DNA of 8,132 nucleotides from an uncultured Parasutterella sp. (GTDB lineage: Bacteria; Pseudomonadota; Gammaproteobacteria; Burkholderiales; Burkholderiaceae_F): positions 1 to 8,132 of the forward strand of contig CAAFTZ010000059.1 in the NCBI GenBank assembly GCA_900766055.1. Direction: 5' to 3'. Positions 1 to 5,136 of this stretch are shown here, piece by piece; position 1 is the first letter of the stretch; each line of letters starts with the position of its first letter. A program made the translations under genes and the position numbers. Below the pieces are notes generated by a model. It saw only the letters and a list, made by a program, of their open reading frames with translations, ran no database searches and was not told the DNA's origin.

Positions 1-1
1 G

Positions 2-1021
2 AGCTGTAAGTACTGCGCTCAAAGCGATAGAGAAAGTGAACGCTGGGTGTCTTCACCTAAAGACGTTCCCGCATTTATCGAAAAGCTCAGAGCTTCAGGA
101 ATAAAAGTTCACGGCGTCATTGAGCTTTGGGGCGGCGAGCCTTTTGTCTATTGGAAAACACTGCAAAAGCTAGTGCCGGAACTGCGAAAACTTTATCCGA
201 AAGTTCGTTTTGCCATCATTACCAACGGCACGTTAATCGACGAAGAGAAAATCGCTTTTTGTGAAACCTATGGGATAAGTCTGACGTTCTCGCACGACGG
301 ACAGGGGTACCGTTTGCGTGGAGTCGACCCTCTGAACGACCCGAAGATGGTAGACATGTGGCGCCTGGCATTTTCTAAACTGCCATGCTCAATCAACTGC
401 GTCTTGTCTCCCGCTAACACCGATGTGGACGCCATTGCCGATTTCTTTAAAGTCAAACTCGGAGATATCCACTTGAACTTTGAAGGCATTATGACGCATG
501 TCGGAGTTCAGGACTCTGAGCTCATGTTCACTGATGAGCAGATGCTCGCACTGCAGAAGAACATCTTTAAGGCTTTAACTCGGGAAGGCTGGGATAAGTT
601 CCCCGCACTTACGGGAGAATGCGATCGTTTGCTGAAAGCCTTAGTCAAAAGAAAGAGACTCGACGAGTATGCCATCAAATGCATGATGAATCAGGAAAAT
701 AATGCGGCAGTCAACCTCAAAGGAGACTTCCTTTCCTGCCACGATCATTGCACGGAAGAAGGCTGCGTGGGGGATATTCTGTCCCCGGAGAAGGTCGATC
801 TTTCCAAACACTTCAAGCCTTGGAGCACAAGGGAAAAGTGCAGAAAATGTTTAGTCCTTCCAATGTGCAGAGGAGCGTGTCCGCAGATAGAAGGGCTGGC
901 CAGAACTCTTACTTGTAAGAATGAATTCGCCTACCACTTCGCTGTATTTCAAGCGGTCTTTTGGCTCCTCTTCGGTCTAACGCTGGAGAGCTATGAGCCC
1001 ATAGGGGATCCGCATGATTAA
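2..1021 (+). CDS. Radical SAM/SPASM-domain enzyme, 5'-truncated, in phage late operon
   Basis: The reading frame is open from base 2, so the true start lies left of the window; the GTG at 47 is only an internal valine. The first visible residues, S-C-K-Y-C, fit the end of a CxxxCxxC cluster motif that binds the radical-SAM 4Fe-4S cluster. A GGEP SAM-binding motif lies at 131-142. The C-terminal part is a clear SPASM domain: Cys at 680, Gly at 722 and Cys at 737 (Cx13Gx4C), extra Cys at 749 and 764, then Cx2Cx5Cx3C with cysteines at 839, 848, 866 and 878, and a last Cys at 914. Such enzymes usually bind auxiliary 4Fe-4S clusters and modify peptides or proteins (RiPP maturases, sulfatase maturases). 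The substrate here is unknown. The end is hydrophobic. Its stop overlaps the holin start, so it sits in the lysis operon. The family is secure; the function is not. Confidence 0.9.
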   Translation, partial: SCKYCAQSDRESERWVSSPKDVPAFIEKLRASGIKVHGVIELWGGEPFVYWKTLQKLVPELRKLYPKVRFAIITNGTLIDEEKIAFCETYGISLTFSHDGQGYRLRGVDPLNDPKMVDMWRLAFSKLPCSINCVLSPANTDVDAIADFFKVKLGDIHLNFEGIMTHVGVQDSELMFTDEQMLALQKNIFKALTREGWDKFPALTGECDRLLKALVKRKRLDEYAIKCMMNQENNAAVNLKGDFLSCHDHCTEEGCVGDILSPEKVDLSKHFKPWSTREKCRKCLVLPMCRGACPQIEGLARTLTCKNEFAYHFAVFQAVFWLLFGLTLESYEPIGDPHD

Positions 1022-1334
1022 ACATACAGACCTTATAAATACTCTCATTGCCTGCGTTGGCGGCCTCGGTTTAATTGCTGGGTTACTTCGATATGTCGAC
1101 GATTGGAGAGAAAAACGCAAGGAGAAACCGATTGAGTTCTCTGCGCTTGAAGCAATCTGGGAAGCATTGTCCGGAGGTGTCACGGCCATCGGTGTCTTTT
1201 GGATTCTTGAGGGATACGGCGTCAATGAGCTGGCCGCAGTCGGAATTTCTTTCATGGCTGCTTACCTTGGAGTCAGGATCATCGCTTATTACATCAAAAA
1301 ATTTTTAGACAATAGGCTAGGAGCTAAATCATGA
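1014..1334 (+). CDS. Phage holin-like protein, three transmembrane helices
   Basis: A 106-residue membrane protein with likely helices at residues 7-25, about 52-68 and 73-94, a charged linker (residues 27-41) and a basic C-terminus. Size, topology and the position two genes before an endolysin fit a holin, which forms the timed inner-membrane lesion that releases endolysin. The glycine-rich second helix followed by a G-Y-G turn and a third helix resembles LydA/HP1-type phage holins, though this family assignment is from memory. The ATG overlaps the end of the radical SAM gene by 8 bases, and an AGGGG ribosome binding site lies at 1003-1007, inside that gene. The stop overlaps the next start (ATGA). 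Translational coupling through the cassette is likely. Confidence 0.75.
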   Translation: MIKHTDLINTLIACVGGLGLIAGLLRYVDDWREKRKEKPIEFSALEAIWEALSGGVTAIGVFWILEGYGVNELAAVGISFMAAYLGVRIIAYYIKKFLDNRLGAKS

Positions 1335-1552
1335 GTGTCTTTTTAAATGAATGGGCAATACGCCTATGCAGGTCAGCGGCTATCGCCATCGCAATCTGCT
1401 TCGGCTTTCTTCTAGGGTGGTATTACTGCGAGCGCAACGTGATATTTGACGATATCAAACGAGGAATATGGGCTAACGAGCAAGCCATTCAGAACAATAC
1501 AAAACTCATTCACGAACTCTATAAGAAGCACGAGGAGGCGGAGCATAAATGA
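1331..1552 (+). CDS. Small single-helix membrane protein of the lysis cassette
   Basis: A 73-residue protein with one hydrophobic helix at about residues 13-32, preceded by a short N-terminus and followed by a charged, probably helical tail (residues 33-73, rich in Lys and Glu). I do not recognise its family. It lies between the holin-like gene and the endolysin and overlaps both neighbours by four bases (ATGA at each end). It has a good AGGAG at 1319-1323, seven bases before the ATG. By position it may be an antiholin, a second holin, or a membrane adaptor that tunes lysis time. Cysteines at residues 13, 23 and 33 lie in or next to the helix. The gene itself is secure; the role is inferred from position only. 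Confidence 0.7.
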   Translation: MSVFLNEWAIRLCRSAAIAIAICFGFLLGWYYCERNVIFDDIKRGIWANEQAIQNNTKLIHELYKKHEEAEHK

Positions 1553-2001
1553 GAAAACAAAATTTAATGCTGTTTCCACCTGAGATCGCCGCCGAGTTTG
1601 TAGCTGAACAAGAAGGGTTTGAACCAATGGCCTACAAGTGCCCCACGGGTCATTGGACCATCGGATTCGGCCATGCTCGGAATGTTCACGAGGGCGACAT
1701 CATTACTCGGAGAGAAGCTTACGACCTTTTAGATCGAGACCTTCAACGCACCCAGGAGGAGCTGGCAACGCTTATCCGTATCGACATCAACGAGAATCAG
1801 TTCATTGCCCTAATGAGCTTTGTCTACAACTTCGGCCTGACGAAGTGCCGGACCTACAGACTATTCGGAATGATTAACCGAGGCGAGTGGGAGAATGTCC
1901 GGACGTGGTGGCCGAAGTATTGCAACCCGGACAATCCTGTTGTCACGAAAGGGCTGAAAGATAGAAGGATGCGTGAATTAGAACTTTTCTTTAGGAGTTA
2001 A
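1549..2001 (+). CDS. Phage endolysin, GH24 (T4-type) lysozyme with Glu-Cys-Thr triad
   Basis: A 150-residue muramidase that would cleave the glycan strands of peptidoglycan at the end of the lytic cycle. The catalytic segment is plain: Glu22-Gly, then Cys31, then Thr37 within W-T-I-G-F-G-H. The spacing E-x8-C-x5-T matches Glu11, Asp20 and Thr26 of T4 lysozyme, with Cys in place of the Asp. Further GH24 signatures are an A-L-M-S-F-V-Y-N-F-G stretch near residues 86-95 and a C-terminal K-G-L-x-x-R-R-x-x-E-x-x-x-F segment. No export signal or N-terminal anchor is seen, so the protein should be cytoplasmic and released by the holin. The length is normal for a single-domain enzyme. AGGAGG at 1533-1538 and GGAG at 1540-1543 precede the ATG, which overlaps the upstream stop. 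Confidence 0.93.
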   Translation: MRKQNLMLFPPEIAAEFVAEQEGFEPMAYKCPTGHWTIGFGHARNVHEGDIITRREAYDLLDRDLQRTQEELATLIRIDINENQFIALMSFVYNFGLTKCRTYRLFGMINRGEWENVRTWWPKYCNPDNPVVTKGLKDRRMRELELFFRS

Positions 2002-2006
2002 GAAAT

Positions 2007-2309
2007 ATGGAACTTATTAAAAAGATTTCTGCTCATCCTGTTATCTTTACCTTTCTTGTACCTCTAGCGTTTATAGCGATCGGCCTTGTGTTCTTTTTGC
2101 TGATCTGGATATTTGGGCTCGGTTCAGTTGGCATAATCGCCGGGATTGCCGGCATCTATTCGTTGAATAGGTGCGAGTACTTTGAAAAGAAATCGGGTCA
2201 CCAAGGTCCCAAGAATTACAAATGGCAAAAGAGAGCGTTCGTTCTCCTTATCATTTTGAATGCCCTAATGGGATTAACCCCTTGGATTAGATGGGTATTA
2301 GCTTCATAA
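2007..2309 (+). CDS. Unrecognised membrane protein in lysis region, about three helices
   Basis: A 100-residue hydrophobic protein. Likely membrane segments are residues 11-35, about 37-52 (glycine/isoleucine-rich) and 76-97, with a basic, polar loop at 54-75 between the last two. The ATG lies five bases after the endolysin stop. An AGGAG at 1993-1997, inside the end of the endolysin gene, serves as ribosome binding site, so it is co-transcribed. I know no family match. Candidates by context are an accessory holin or antiholin, a superinfection-exclusion protein, or another lysogenic-conversion membrane protein. The gene call is firm because of spacing and ribosome binding site; the function is open. 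Confidence 0.65.
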   Translation: MELIKKISAHPVIFTFLVPLAFIAIGLVFFLLIWIFGLGSVGIIAGIAGIYSLNRCEYFEKKSGHQGPKNYKWQKRAFVLLIILNALMGLTPWIRWVLAS

Positions 2310-2317
2310 ATTAAAAA

Positions 2318-2344
2318 CCGCCCTGCGTTGGTAGCACAGAGCGG
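2318..2344 (-). terminator. Hairpin with T-run on the minus strand, inside the rightward late operon
   Basis: Arms 2318-2327 and 2335-2344 pair at 8 of 10 positions (two C/A mismatches) around a 7-base loop. Read on the minus strand, the hairpin is followed by TTTTT (complement of 2313-2317), the form of an intrinsic terminator for leftward transcription. On the plus strand the A-run precedes the stem and no T-run follows, so rightward read-through is expected. It may be an insulator, an mRNA stability element, or the mark of a module boundary between the genes at 2007 and 2373. Confidence 0.4.
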
Positions 2345-2361
2345 AATTCAAAATATTTGCA

Positions 2362-2366
2362 AAGGA
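2362..2366 (+). promoter_or_regulatory. Ribosome binding site fixing the start at 2373
   Basis: AAGGA six bases before the ATG at 2373. A longer reading from TTG at 2328 is possible in the same frame, but that codon lies in the loop of the hairpin at 2318-2344 and has no ribosome binding site, so 2373 is preferred. Confidence 0.65.
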
Positions 2367-2372
2367 TATTTT

Positions 2373-2840
2373 ATGAACACGATTATAGCAGTCGCCGGGA
2401 TTCTGTTCGGCATTTATATAAGCAGACAAGCAATGAAATTCAGGACGAGCAAACAACAGCTCTATTTAGGTTACGCCGCCATTTGGCTTTTTGCTCTTGG
2501 CTTTTATTGGGAGTTGATCGCGAGCTGGAAGGATATTAGCACCACTCCTGAGATGGCTTTCCTTTCAGGCTTTTGGTACGGCACTGATAAAGAGGCTATG
2601 TTCGTGCGTTTCTTTTTACCCTTCTGGACGGCCCTTTGCCTTTGCGTCTTTATCGAGAACTCTTACTGGAAGGAAGGTGAGACAGCGGAACAACGTAAGA
2701 AGAGAAGGGACTTGAAATTCAAACGTTTTCTGCGTTTCGGCTTGTTTCTTCTTTTAATCGATGGAATTTATATATGGTTCAGATGGGATTTACTGCAAAA
2801 GTTTTTGGATGCTTACTGCTGGCTGCGCTCTCTGCTGTAA
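2373..2840 (+). CDS. Unrecognised membrane protein, four predicted helices
   Basis: From the ATG at 2373 this is a 155-residue protein. Likely membrane segments are residues 3-17, 31-50, 78-95 and 119-138, with a short polar loop at 52-76 and a strongly basic, charged stretch at 100-118 (Arg/Lys-rich). Aromatic residues are abundant, as is common in small phage membrane proteins. I do not recognise a family. The 3' end overlaps the i-spanin gene by 67 bases in another frame, so it belongs to the same transcript. A hairpin separates it from the gene before. It could be an accessory lysis or superinfection-exclusion protein. The gene call is fairly secure; no function is claimed. Confidence 0.6.
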   Translation: MNTIIAVAGILFGIYISRQAMKFRTSKQQLYLGYAAIWLFALGFYWELIASWKDISTTPEMAFLSGFWYGTDKEAMFVRFFLPFWTALCLCVFIENSYWKEGETAEQRKKRRDLKFKRFLRFGLFLLLIDGIYIWFRWDLLQKFLDAYCWLRSLL

Positions 2841-3157
2841 CCGGCTACCACTTTGGCCAGAACTCGGAGGAACTCAAAAATGCCCGTACTCAAATATCAG
2901 CGCTCGAGAGAACAATTGAGGAATTCAAAGTCAAGCAGACGAGCGACGCAGTTGCTTTATCTGAGCTTAGGCTTGCTGAGTCTGCTTCTCGTGATGAGCT
3001 TGACCGGATGCGCAGCCAGCTCGCAGATATTGAGAGAATGTCCAAAACCAACACCGATAGGGAACGTAATAGATGTCTCAGTCTGGCAGTCAGATACAAA
3101 GAAGCTGTCGACCGAGCTGACCGAGCTATTAAATTCTGTGCAGAAAACCACAAGTAA
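2774..3157 (+). CDS. Rz-like inner-membrane spanin (i-spanin)
   Basis: A 127-residue protein with the i-spanin plan: one N-terminal signal-anchor helix (residues about 7-26) followed by a long, charged, heptad-like periplasmic domain (31-95) expected to form a coiled coil, and Cys at 101 and 122. Spanins fuse the inner and outer membranes as the last step of lysis in Gram-negative hosts, with Rz in the inner membrane and Rz1 in the outer. The identification rests mainly on architecture plus the overlapping lipoprotein frame. The start is uncertain between the ATGs at 2774 and 2783; neither has a strong ribosome binding site, which fits coupling to the upstream gene that it overlaps by 67 bases. 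Confidence 0.8.
   Translation: MVQMGFTAKVFGCLLLAALSAVTGYHFGQNSEELKNARTQISALERTIEEFKVKQTSDAVALSELRLAESASRDELDRMRSQLADIERMSKTNTDRERNRCLSLAVRYKEAVDRADRAIKFCAENHK
2866..2870 (+). promoter_or_regulatory. Ribosome binding site fixing the Rz1 start at 2880
   Basis: GGAGG nine bases before the ATG at 2880, inside the Rz-like gene. It argues for 2880 over the earlier in-frame TTG at 2853, which lies upstream of this site. Confidence 0.7.
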
Positions 3158-3173
3158 AGAAAAAAGCGAATAG
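2880..3173 (+). CDS. Rz1-like outer-membrane lipoprotein spanin (o-spanin), nested in Rz frame
   Basis: A 97-residue protein from the ATG at 2880, read in the +1 frame relative to the i-spanin and extending 16 bases beyond it. It has a basic N-terminal region (residues 5-21), a leucine-rich hydrophobic core (25-41) and a lipobox L-T-G-C with Cys44 as the lipidation site. The mature part is about 54 residues, with a proline-containing segment (P-K-P-T-P) soon after the Cys and a charged C-terminus. This matches o-spanins, which sit in the outer membrane and bind the Rz periplasmic end. The positively charged pre-sequence is longer than usual, probably because it is constrained by the coiled-coil code in the other frame. 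Confidence 0.8.
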   Translation: MPVLKYQRSREQLRNSKSSRRATQLLYLSLGLLSLLLVMSLTGCAASSQILRECPKPTPIGNVIDVSVWQSDTKKLSTELTELLNSVQKTTSKEKSE

Positions 3174-3193
3174 AAAAGATATCAATGTCGTGT

Positions 3194-3217
3194 GGTGGAC
3201 ATTTTGGTGGACATTTT
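3194..3217 (+). repeat. Perfect 12-bp tandem repeat beside the tRNA/prophage junction
   Basis: GGTGGACATTTT occurs twice head to tail (3194-3205 and 3206-3217). It lies between the end of Rz1 and the 3' end of tRNA-Ser. Motifs of this type (on the other strand, TGTCCACC repeats) are in my recollection common next to integrase genes and tRNA attachment sites of proteobacterial prophages, which would make them candidate integrase arm-binding sites. The repeat is directly visible; the role is inference. Confidence 0.6.
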
Positions 3218-3234
3218 TGATTTTCTTCTTGGAA

Positions 3235-3253
3235 GCCCCGCCGTTACTGGGGC
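3235..3253 (-). terminator. GC hairpin just downstream of tRNA-Ser
   Basis: GCCCC (3235-3239) pairs with GGGGC (3249-3253) around a nine-base loop, directly beyond the 3' end of the minus-strand tRNA. Only a short TT follows on the minus strand, so it is a weak intrinsic terminator or a processing/attachment-site element. Confidence 0.35.
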
Positions 3254-3255
3254 GT

Positions 3256-3300
3256 TGGCGGAGAGGGGGGGATTCGAACCCCCGAAACCTTTAAAGGGTT
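3256..3300. other. Candidate prophage attachment site (att) in the tRNA-Ser 3' half
   Basis: Phage late genes end about 80 bases from the encoded CCA end of the tRNA, and host-type genes begin on the other side. Tyrosine integrases commonly use the 3' part of tRNA genes (T-arm and acceptor) as the crossover core, which would be duplicated at the other prophage end. The core limits given are an estimate; the second copy lies outside this window. Confidence 0.45.
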
Positions 3301-3346
3301 TACACGCTTTCCAGGCGTGCGCCTTAAACCACTCGGCCACCTCTCC
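3256..3346 (-). tRNA. tRNA-Ser, anticodon GGA
   Basis: On the minus strand this folds as a complete serine tRNA with a long variable arm. The acceptor stem pairs 3340-3346 with 3260-3266, the discriminator is G (3259), and CCA is encoded (3256-3258). The D-arm contains the typical G-C-C-G-A-G-U-G-G, and the anticodon stem encloses CTGGAAA, giving anticodon GGA (plus-strand bases 3310-3312), which reads UCC and UCU codons. The T-arm has G-G-T-T-C-G-A-A-T. Its 3' end faces the phage genes, the usual orientation for a tRNA that serves as an integration site; the gene is intact, so the phage has restored its 3' end. Confidence 0.97.
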
Positions 3347-3359
3347 AAAAGAGAACTGA

Positions 3360-3388
3360 ATTCTATAGGAAAAAAAAATCCTTGTCAT
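3360..3388 (-). promoter_or_regulatory. Promoter of tRNA-Ser (sigma-70 type)
   Basis: On the minus strand the -35 is ATGACA (complement of 3383-3388, five of six consensus bases), then a 17-base spacer that includes nine T, then the -10 TAGAAT (complement of 3360-3365, five of six). The -10 ends 13 bases before the mature tRNA 5' end at 3346, a normal leader length. Confidence 0.7.
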
Positions 3389-3487
3389 CTCGAAAGGACA
3401 AAAAAATGATGAAGTTTTCTTCTTTGATAGTCCAAGGCTCTGATTGCAATAGAAAAGATTTTAAAAATTATTTTTCTTTTAAATTTT

Positions 3488-3500
3488 TCCCATTGTGGGA
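3488..3500. promoter_or_regulatory. Dyad upstream of the DJ-1/PfpI gene, possible operator
   Basis: TCCCA-TTG-TGGGA is a perfect five-base inverted repeat with a three-base centre, 69 bases before the start at 3569, in an otherwise very AT-rich leader. It could be a regulator-binding site. No clean promoter could be assigned near it, so its role is only suggested. Confidence 0.25.
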
Positions 3501-3556
3501 GAAGAGCAAAATTAAGGGTTATCCCGAGAAATACAATCCAAAATAACTCGAGAATG

Positions 3557-3561
3557 AGGAG
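3557..3561 (+). promoter_or_regulatory. Ribosome binding site fixing the start at 3569
   Basis: AGGAG seven bases before the ATG at 3569. The alternative in-frame ATG at 3554 overlaps this site and has none of its own, so the protein most likely starts at 3569. Confidence 0.7.
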
Positions 3562-3568
3562 ATTAAAA

Positions 3569-4354
3569 ATGAGGATGTTGCGTAGGAACGCATTGTCGTT
3601 CTTAACTTGTATGCCAATTGCAGCGGCTGTCGGCGGAGCTTCGGTTGCGTCTGCGGCGGTTCCTGAGGAAAAACCAAAGACGCTAGGCAAAATTCTTTTT
3701 GTGGTTACCAGTCATGGAGATTTAGGAAACACCGGAAGAAAGACCGGCTACTGGCTCTCAGAAGTGACACACCCTTGGAAAGTTCTTAGGGACGCCGGTT
3801 ACGAAATTGACTTTGTCAGTCCTAAAGGCGGCGAATGTCCGGTTGAGGGCCAAGACGCTTCGGATCCCATTAACAAGGCTTTTGCTCAGGATCTTTCCGC
3901 ACAGAGAAAAATCAACTTCACGATGAAACCGTCGGAGGTAAAGCCTGAAGAATATAAGGCGATCTTTTTTGCCGGTGGTCATGGTGTCATGTGGGATTTT
4001 CCTAACAATAAACAGTTGGCTGCGATAACCTCTAAGATTTACGAGCAAGGCGGAGTGGTAGCTGCTGTTTGCCACGGACCGGCCGGATTAGTGAACGTGA
4101 AACTTTCAAACGGTAAGTATCTTGTGGATGGAAAGAAAATCAACAGCTTTACAAATTCGGAAGAAAAGGGTATTGGTTTAGATAAGGTCGTCCCGTTTGC
4201 ATTGGAAACCGCTTTAGTAAAGCATGGGGCAAAATTCCAGTGTTCGGATAACTTCCAATCCCACGTCGTTGTGAATGACAGGGTGATTACCGGACAGAAT
4301 CCCATGTCGGCGATGGCCGTAGGCGATGCGGTTCGTACCGCACTTCAAAATTAA
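3569..4354 (+). CDS. Exported DJ-1/PfpI superfamily protein, Hsp31-like
   Basis: A 261-residue protein from the ATG at 3569. Residues 1-29 form a Sec-type signal peptide: basic start, hydrophobic core, and A-S-A before a likely cut at 29/30. The rest is a DJ-1/PfpI fold: a first strand I-L-F-V-V-T-S-H, conserved Glu65 in G-Y-W-L-S-E, a G-G-H-G motif at 136-139, the nucleophile elbow A-V-C-H-G-P-A with Cys168-His169, and a C-terminal N-x-x-S-H...I-T-G-Q-N-P block. This pattern is closest to the Hsp31/glyoxalase III-type branch, which acts on methylglyoxal or as a stress chaperone. Activity is not provable from sequence. Periplasmic location is unusual, as best-known relatives are cytosolic. 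The next gene starts 25 bases on, so the two are probably co-transcribed. Confidence 0.85.
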   Translation: MRMLRRNALSFLTCMPIAAAVGGASVASAAVPEEKPKTLGKILFVVTSHGDLGNTGRKTGYWLSEVTHPWKVLRDAGYEIDFVSPKGGECPVEGQDASDPINKAFAQDLSAQRKINFTMKPSEVKPEEYKAIFFAGGHGVMWDFPNNKQLAAITSKIYEQGGVVAAVCHGPAGLVNVKLSNGKYLVDGKKINSFTNSEEKGIGLDKVVPFALETALVKHGAKFQCSDNFQSHVVVNDRVITGQNPMSAMAVGDAVRTALQN

Positions 4355-4379
4355 TGTGTGAGTAAAGAGAGGATAGGTC

Positions 4380-5090
4380 GTGGAAGGAAAAATTATTCCC
4401 AGCATTATCCTGGCCGCCGGGTTCATAGGCGGTGTTGCCCTCTTCGGAAATCAAGTCGGAGACGGTGTTAATGCGCTCTTAAATAAAGACCGCATAGTGA
4501 CGGTTAAAGGTCTTTGCGAAAAAGAAGTCAAAGCAAATCATGTCATTTGGCCGCTGAGCTTTAATGAAATGGGCAATGACCTTGCTACGGTTTATGACAA
4601 TCTCGAGAAGAAGCAAAGCACGGTTTTTGAGTTCTTAAAGAAAGGAGGAATTGATCCTTCCGAAATCTCGTTGGCCGCTCCGAAAGTTAACGACACGTTG
4701 GCAAATAATTACGGTCCCAATCGACCGCCGTTCCGTTACATCATTACTCAGGTTATTACGATTGCCACAGATAAGGTGGACACAGTTAGAAAGCTCATGG
4801 AGGCTCAGCGAGAGCTCTTGAAACAGGGCGTTGCCTTGACAAATGACTACAGCTACATGACGAATTATTCGTTCACGGGACTGAATGAGATCAAGCCTAA
4901 GATGATCGAAATTGCGACAAAGAATGCCAAAGAGGCTGCTAAAAAGTTTGCTGAAGATTCTGGTTCGAAACTCGGAAAGATCAGAAGAGCGAATCAGGGT
5001 GTTTTCTCTATCACGGATAGAGATGACAACACGCCTTTCATAAAGAATGTCCGTGTTGTGACGACTGTTGAATATTTCTTGAACGACTAA
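4380..5090 (+). CDS. Membrane-anchored SIMPL-domain (DUF541, YggE/BP26-like) protein
   Basis: A 236-residue protein starting at GTG 4380, with AGAGGA at 4368-4373 six bases upstream. Residues 5-23 form an N-terminal signal anchor or uncleaved signal. The rest (about 37-236) looks like a SIMPL domain: an opening strand with V-T-V-K-G, a helix with repeated Lys/Glu and a G-G-I-D-P-S-E-I turn near 89-96, a central strand set around Y-I-I-T-Q-V-I-T-I, a long helix with A-x-x-N-A-K-E-A-A-K-K-F-A at about 179-191, and a final beta strand V-R-V-V-T-T-V-E-Y-F. The family is linked to oxidative stress and the cell envelope (E. coli YggE, Brucella BP26), but its molecular role is poorly defined. Context with an exported DJ-1-like protein supports an envelope-stress theme. 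Confidence 0.8.
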   Translation: MEGKIIPSIILAAGFIGGVALFGNQVGDGVNALLNKDRIVTVKGLCEKEVKANHVIWPLSFNEMGNDLATVYDNLEKKQSTVFEFLKKGGIDPSEISLAAPKVNDTLANNYGPNRPPFRYIITQVITIATDKVDTVRKLMEAQRELLKQGVALTNDYSYMTNYSFTGLNEIKPKMIEIATKNAKEAAKKFAEDSGSKLGKIRRANQGVFSITDRDDNTPFIKNVRVVTTVEYFLND

Positions 5091-5095
5091 AACAA

Positions 5096-5118
5096 GAGCG
5101 GCGTATTCAGCGCCGCTC
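5096..5118 (-). terminator. Hairpin shared by the convergent SIMPL and rpiA genes
   Basis: Perfect eight-base arms GAGCGGCG (5096-5103) and CGCCGCTC (5111-5118) enclose a seven-base loop, between the SIMPL stop and the rpiA stop. On the minus strand the stem is followed by TTGTTTTAG, so it best fits the rpiA terminator. On the plus strand the T content after the stem is poor, so termination of the SIMPL transcript may be weaker. Confidence 0.75.
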
Positions 5119-5136
5119 ACTTGCCTTAAGGCTTAA

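Noticed and set aside
47..49. GTG as the start of the radical SAM gene
   Set aside because: The frame is open to the left edge and contains the cluster-binding cysteines upstream of this codon, so it is internal.
3182..3388. 68-codon minus-strand reading frame across the tRNA
   Set aside because: It is simply the translated tRNA-Ser gene (G-E-V-A-E-W-F-K...S-N-P-P-L), a well-known false protein.
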